From an uncultured Methylococcaceae bacterium (GTDB lineage Bacteria > Pseudomonadota > Gammaproteobacteria > Methylococcales > Methylomonadaceae), in assembly GCA_903903365.1 (NCBI GenBank), contig CAIUYS010000369.1, positions 1 to 9,357 of the forward strand: DNA of 9,357 bases. The letters are read 5' to 3'. Below are positions 5,782 through 9,357 of the stretch, piece after piece. How positions within the stretch are numbered: position 1 is the stretch's first letter; each line of letters opens with the position of its first letter. The notes beneath the pieces were generated by a model. It ran no database searches. It saw only the letters and a list, made by a program, of their open reading frames with translations, and was not told the origin of the DNA. A program made the position numbers and the translations under genes.

Positions 5782-8193
5782 TTATTCCATGGCAATTTTT
5801 AATACGTCATCTACTTTTTCCAGCCAGACAATCTGAAGTTGATTTCTGACCGCTTCGGGTATGTCGTCAAAGTCTCTCTGGTTGCGTGCGGGTAGTAACA
5901 CTGTTTTTATTCCGGCTCTGGCAGCCGCAATGACTTTCTCTTTAATGCCGCCGACTGGCAATATCAGGCCACGAAGACTGATTTCTCCAGTCATCGCCAC
6001 ATCACTTTGCACAATCCGTTCGGAAAAAGCGGAATACAAGGCGGTAAACATGGCAACACCGGCGCTGGGCCCATCTTTAGGGATGGCACCTGCCGGTACA
6101 TGGACATGAATATCGTTTTTTTCAAATATTTCCTGGTTTAAACCGAGTTCATGGGCGTGTGATTTAACCAGACTTAATGCGGCCTGGGCGCTTTCTTTCA
6201 TAACATCGCCCAATTGTCCGGTAAGAATCAGCTTACCGTTTCCGGGTACGCGAGCGGCTTCGATAAACAGAATATCGCCGCCGACCGGCGTCCATGCAAG
6301 TCCTGTAGCAACGCCGGGAACGCTGGTACGCATGGCGATATCCCTGTCAATTTTTTTTGCGCCCAAAATCCCCGGAAGTTGTTCGCTATCGATTTGCTCA
6401 TTAACGACAATACCTTCAGCAATGCGCATGGCGACACGACGAAATACCGAACCAATTTCACGTTCCAGATTTCTGCAACCGGCTTCGCGGGTATAGTCCT
6501 GAATGATGGTTTCTATGGCCCGGTCGGTGATGGCGCATTGTTCTGCGGTCAGGCCGTTTGTTTCCAATTGCCTGCCCACCAGATAACGTCTTGCGATCTG
6601 TGCTTTTTCATCCAGGGTATAGCCGGATAATTCGATCACTTCCATCCGGTCACGCAACGGCATTGGAATGCTGTCCAGTACATTGGCCGTGCCGATGAAC
6701 ATGACATGGCTTAAATCAAAGGGGACTGCCAGATAATTATCGCGGAAGCTTGAATTCTGTTCGGGATCCAATACTTCCAGTAAAGCTGAAGACGGATCCC
6801 CCTGAAATCCGGATGAACCCAGTTTGTCCATTTCATCCAGCATAAATACCGGATTATTGGTGCCCGCCTTGCGAATGGATTGAATAATATTGCCCGGCAG
6901 TGCGCCAATATAAGTGCGCCGGTGACCACGAATTTCAGCTTCGTCATGCGTGCCGCCCAAACTGGCACGTATAAACTCGCGGCCGGTGGCACGGGCTATG
7001 CTGCGTCCCAAAGAGGTTTTTCCAACGCCGGGTGGACCGACAAAGCATAAAATAGGACTTTTGCCATTTGGGTTCAGCTTGCGCACGGCCAAAAATTCCA
7101 GTATCCGCTGCTTTATTTTATCCAGCCCGTAATGATCGTCATTAAGGATTTCCCGAGCTTTTGCTATATCAATAACACCCGCACTCGAAACCGACCACGG
7201 CAGTTCCGTCAGCCAATCAAGATAGGTGCGAATCATCGAATATTCACCGCTGGCATCGGGCATGTGCTGCAAGCGCCCGAGTTCCTTACGTGCTTGTTTT
7301 TCGACCTCTTCAGGCATCTTGGCAGCAGTAATGGCATTGCTGAGCTCTTCAATTTCGGCAATGTTTCCTTCACCTTCGCCCAATTCCTTTTGGATCGCCT
7401 TCATTTGTTCCCGCAAAACAAATTCACGTTGCCGCTGCCCCATCGTTTCCTGGGTTTTCTCGCTAATCTTGTTGGATAGTTTTAATACTTCAAGCCGATA
7501 ATTTAGGAGTTCCAGAAGTTTGTCAATACGCTCCTGTATAATAAACAGACCCAGTACTTCTTGTTTTTCTTCCGGTTTTAAAATCAGGTAACTGGCAATC
7601 AGATCGGCCAGCATCGTCGGTGAAGTAATGGATTGAATGGCATTAACCAGTTCATTAGGTGCCTGTTGCGTTTGCATCAGCACATCCAGCGCTTTTTGTT
7701 TGAGCGTTATGACTCGCGCTTCAATATCTTTTGAGCTCACTTCAGGCTCTTCGTAAAGATCAATGCGGGCGACAAGAAAGGGATAGCCCGGCAAAAACTC
7801 CTTCACACGAAAGCGCTGTAAACCCTGACAAACGACATGATGAGAACCATCAGGAGCCGTCAGGTAGCGTAAAATTTCCGCCAAGGTACCCACCACATGA
7901 AGCCCATCAGCGCCGGGGTCTTCATCCTGGTCTCGTAGTTGCATGACCAGACCGATTGGTTTCTCGGAGCGAACGGCCTGCTGCACAGCCGCAATAGAAT
8001 TTTTTCGGCCTATCACCAACGGAGAGACGTTTTGCGGAAACAGCACGGTGCCCCGCATAGGCACAATAATTAGCGCATCATCAGGAATGGAGTGCGATTG
8101 CAGCGTCGTCGCTTCCTGCCCAATCTCTGAAGAAGATTCTTTACTGTCCGACGCTGATCCCAAGAGCCTGTTTTTCAACGCATTGATTTTCAT
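5782..8193 (-). CDS. lon: ATP-dependent protease Lon (LonA type)
   Basis: An 803-residue, apparently complete cytoplasmic LonA, slightly longer than the 784-residue E. coli enzyme. The N-terminal substrate-recognition domain (about 39-230, IIVPMRGTVLFP onward) is followed by a charged helical linker (about 240-310) and an AAA+ module. The AAA+ motifs are Walker A GPPGVGKT (386-393), Walker B FMLDEMDK (450-457), a sensor-1 region at TANVLDSIP with N504, arginines in LRDRME, and sensor-2 at GCRNLERE with R574. The C-terminal peptidase domain carries S710 in PKDGPSAG and K753 in GGIKEK, with the 43-residue spacing of the Ser-Lys dyad. The first 38 residues are a poorly conserved Ser-rich extension. 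The start lies 9 bp after the hsp20 stop, with TAAGGG overlapping that stop, which implies translational coupling. Lon degrades misfolded proteins and selected regulators. Confidence 0.98.
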   Translation of the reverse strand: MKINALKNRLLGSASDSKESSSEIGQEATTLQSHSIPDDALIIVPMRGTVLFPQNVSPLVIGRKNSIAAVQQAVRSEKPIGLVMQLRDQDEDPGADGLHVVGTLAEILRYLTAPDGSHHVVCQGLQRFRVKEFLPGYPFLVARIDLYEEPEVSSKDIEARVITLKQKALDVLMQTQQAPNELVNAIQSITSPTMLADLIASYLILKPEEKQEVLGLFIIQERIDKLLELLNYRLEVLKLSNKISEKTQETMGQRQREFVLREQMKAIQKELGEGEGNIAEIEELSNAITAAKMPEEVEKQARKELGRLQHMPDASGEYSMIRTYLDWLTELPWSVSSAGVIDIAKAREILNDDHYGLDKIKQRILEFLAVRKLNPNGKSPILCFVGPPGVGKTSLGRSIARATGREFIRASLGGTHDEAEIRGHRRTYIGALPGNIIQSIRKAGTNNPVFMLDEMDKLGSSGFQGDPSSALLEVLDPEQNSSFRDNYLAVPFDLSHVMFIGTANVLDSIPMPLRDRMEVIELSGYTLDEKAQIARRYLVGRQLETNGLTAEQCAITDRAIETIIQDYTREAGCRNLEREIGSVFRRVAMRIAEGIVVNEQIDSEQLPGILGAKKIDRDIAMRTSVPGVATGLAWTPVGGDILFIEAARVPGNGKLILTGQLGDVMKESAQAALSLVKSHAHELGLNQEIFEKNDIHVHVPAGAIPKDGPSAGVAMFTALYSAFSERIVQSDVAMTGEISLRGLILPVGGIKEKVIAAARAGIKTVLLPARNQRDFDDIPEAVRNQLQIVWLEKVDDVLKIAME

Positions 8194-8202
8194 AAAAAGC
8201 CC

Positions 8203-8604
8203 TTATATTTTCCGTAGTGAAATTAATAAACAACCATTCACAAATTCACGGGTGCCGATTTCGACATGCCCCGCAGACAGTTCAATGCGCCGCTCAAATC
8301 GTCCGTAGGGAATTTCCAGGCGGCGTATATGCGACTCTGAGCTGATAGGCAGATGGCGCTGTCCGGTAACCATTAAATGATTGCCTTCCAGAATGATGCT
8401 AAGGTGTTCCGGGGCAACGCCAGGCAGCGCGATCATGATTTTGAATTCATAACGGGTTTCGTAGACATCAACCGGTGGCTCCCACGTAGGCTGTCTGACG
8501 TTAATAACGGCCGGCCTAAAGAACTGTCGATGCAGTCGGTCAGCCCGATCCACTATTTCGCAAGCTTCCGCCCACATCCAGGTTTCAAGATCACGTATTG
8601 GCAT
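8203..8604 (-). CDS. Small heat-shock protein (Hsp20 / alpha-crystallin family)
   Basis: A 133-residue protein with an N-terminal helical arm rich in Trp and Arg (1-40) and an alpha-crystallin domain from about 43 to 132. The domain starts at WEPPVDVYET, contains FKIMIALPGVAPEHLSI and GNHLMVTGQR, and ends with the conserved turn FVNGCLLISL, a variant of the usual GVL motif. It ends at once after the last strand, so the C-terminal I-x-I tail that links sHSP dimers into large oligomers is missing. ATP-independent holding of unfolding proteins is expected. As first gene of the operon it is followed by lon after 9 bp. In E. coli, small heat-shock proteins and Lon act in the same protein-quality network, consistent with this pairing. 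No sigma-32 promoter was found upstream. Confidence 0.9.
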   Translation of the reverse strand: MPIRDLETWMWAEACEIVDRADRLHRQFFRPAVINVRQPTWEPPVDVYETRYEFKIMIALPGVAPEHLSIILEGNHLMVTGQRHLPISSESHIRRLEIPYGRFERRIELSAGHVEIGTREFVNGCLLISLRKI

Positions 8605-8661
8605 GAGGTTTATCTCGGGCTGTAAATTTAAAATTGACTAGTCTTAAAGTTCTGGTGATTT

Positions 8662-8689
8662 AATTTAAGCTTTTTTTACAAACAGTCAA
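8662..8689 (-). promoter_or_regulatory. Candidate sigma-70 promoter for hsp20-lon
   Basis: Read on the minus strand, TTGACT (complement of 8684-8689) is separated by 16 bases from TAAATT (complement of 8662-8667). Transcription would begin near 8655, about 50 bases before the hsp20 start codon. The -35 matches consensus at 5 of 6 positions and the -10 at 4 of 6. Confidence 0.45.
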
Positions 8690-8727
8690 TGAATATGTTT
8701 TTTATAGTGCGAACTGATGACTGTTAA
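8681..8727 (-). promoter_or_regulatory. Inverted repeat and second promoter candidate upstream of hsp20
   Basis: AACAGTCA (8681-8688) and TGACTGTT (8718-8725) form an 8-bp perfect inverted repeat with a 29-base spacer. One arm overlaps the -35 box of the nearer promoter. The other overlaps TTAACA (complement of 8722-8727), a -35 candidate for a second -10, TATAAA (complement of 8701-8706), at a short spacing of 15. The layout is compatible with an operator controlling the operon; no known heat-shock site such as CIRCE or a sigma-32 promoter is recognised. Confidence 0.35.
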
Positions 8728-8909
8728 TTTAATTTTTGATGGTTAGCTGATTTTTTTGAGAATAAATTGTCGAACAATTACAGGCAGTTAGGGTTATATT
8801 GAAAACACTGTTGAATTTTTCCAAGTAAGAAATCATTAAAAATTACCTAAACGGATGTTTTCAATAAAACAAAATTATTTCTAGGGCAACTTGCTTTAGC
8901 TGTTAGTGT
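8728..8909. other. AT-rich intergenic stretch, no gene seen
   Basis: Part of a gene-free region that runs from the hsp20 start (8605) to the stop of the partial gene (9159). Apart from the promoter region and the repeat at 8910-9041 I see only AT-rich sequence. The short segment 9042-9158 also holds nothing recognisable. Confidence 0.45.
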
Positions 8910-9041
8910 TAGGGTGCGCATCACGCACCTAAAACTGCATCCACTAAACGGTTTTTTTTGCACCACAATCTATTATTGTTTTCTATCGGTAGCCTATTGG
9001 GTTTCTTTCTCGGGTATGGTTGTGGTGCACGATACGCCCTA
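8910..9041. repeat. MITE-like element with imperfect terminal inverted repeats
   Basis: TAGGGTGCGCATCACGCACC (8910-8929) is matched in inverted orientation, with a 2-base gap and a few mismatches, by 9024-9041 (ending ACGCCCTA). A second, perfect 10-bp pair lies just inside: TGCACCACAA (8959-8968) and TTGTGGTGCA (9020-9029). The left end is itself a hairpin (GGTGCG/CGCACC). The element is about 132 bp with no coding capacity. Similar TAGGGTGCG-type palindromes are widespread short repeats in several bacterial groups, from memory. No obvious target duplication was found. Confidence 0.55.
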
Positions 9042-9158
9042 CCCTGCTAAACAGTAGTATTACGAAACTTGGAGGGTGTTATTTTTTTGCGAGTGACCCA
9101 AGCCATTAACTTGAATATTGTTTGATTTTTGGAGTGAATATGACCAGTCCGGCTTAAA

Positions 9159-9357
9159 TTACATGACTAAAAAAGAAGCCAGGTAAAGTGCTCCTAAGGT
9201 AATTACAGCCACTTTTATTTTGTCGATTAAAGACAATTCTTGCCAGTAAAGGCTGATTTGATTTTTGTATTGCACCCATATTACTTGTACATTTTCTTTG
9301 GTGCGAGAAAAAACGCCAGGCAGAACACGCCACAGATAATAAAGCGGTATAGCAACG
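9159..9357 (-). CDS. C-terminal end of an unidentified membrane protein (partial)
   Basis: The minus-strand frame is open from the window edge for 65 codons to TAA at 9159-9161 and has no start within the window. The sequence visible is a hydrophobic start with VAIPLYYLWRVLPGVF, an aromatic and charged middle (QVIWVQYKNQISLYWQELS), and a final hydrophobic segment, KVAVITLGALYLASFLVM, that looks like a C-terminal transmembrane helix. The charged stretch between two hydrophobic parts suggests a cytoplasmic or periplasmic loop. I do not recognise the family. The even, protein-like residue composition and clean end support a real gene. Confidence 0.55.
   Translation of the reverse strand, partial: VAIPLYYLWRVLPGVFSRTKENVQVIWVQYKNQISLYWQELSLIDKIKVAVITLGALYLASFLVM

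Noticed and set aside
5861..7946. Several plus-strand frames of 60-138 codons inside lon
   Set aside because: They lie antisense to a complete, highly conserved protease gene and have no signals of their own.
2453..8904. AACAGCTAAAGC of E2 found inverted at 8893-8904, considered as evidence of a third E copy
   Set aside because: Twelve-base matches are expected by chance in a window of this size, and the rest of the E core is absent there.
1..9357. CRISPR array, riboswitch or toxin-antitoxin pair
   Set aside because: No regularly spaced direct repeats, no recognised aptamer core and no overlapping small-gene pair of known type were seen.

Overview
The window looks like chromosome from a gammaproteobacterium of moderate GC. 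The LonA protease, the small heat-shock protein, the Bfd-like ferredoxin and the tRNA-Arg all fit that group. A methanotroph (Methylococcales-like) is my guess from general resemblance only; nothing in the window proves it. No rRNA, CRISPR array, intact transposase or phage structural gene is visible.

Layout, left to right. Positions 1-141 hold a palindromic repeat element (E1), followed by about 460 bases without a convincing gene. A small housekeeping-type block follows: a stand-alone DnaQ-like (DEDDh) 3'-5' exonuclease and a Bfd-like [2Fe-2S] protein on the plus strand, converging with a DHH/DHHA1 phosphoesterase on the minus strand. Upstream of the phosphoesterase is a second palindromic element (E2, 2383-2502). 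E2 shares its core with E1 but has entirely different terminal stem sequences. A small acidic hypothetical protein (2633-3016, minus) and a complete tRNA-Arg(UCG) (3309-3385, minus) come next.

Positions 3386-5763 look like eroded accessory DNA: a hairpin cluster, the C-terminal third of an M28-type zinc peptidase cut off near 4092, about 480 bases with no convincing gene, and then a decayed three-gene cassette. The cassette has a first gene broken by one certain and one likely frameshift, an intact DUF5625-like lipoprotein, and a 41-codon ORF with an excellent ribosome binding site that looks like the beginning of a lost larger gene.

The right third is a well-preserved stress operon on the minus strand: a small heat-shock protein (hsp20) and lon, 9 bp apart, transcribed from a promoter region carrying an 8-bp inverted repeat. 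Hsp20 is expected to hold unfolded proteins and Lon to degrade damaged ones, so co-transcription makes functional sense. Beyond the promoter lies a MITE-like element (8910-9041) and the C-terminal end of a membrane-protein gene that runs off the window.

The most unusual signals are the E1/E2 pair with covarying terminal stems and the broken lipoprotein cassette. I did not find a complete, clearly novel multi-gene system.
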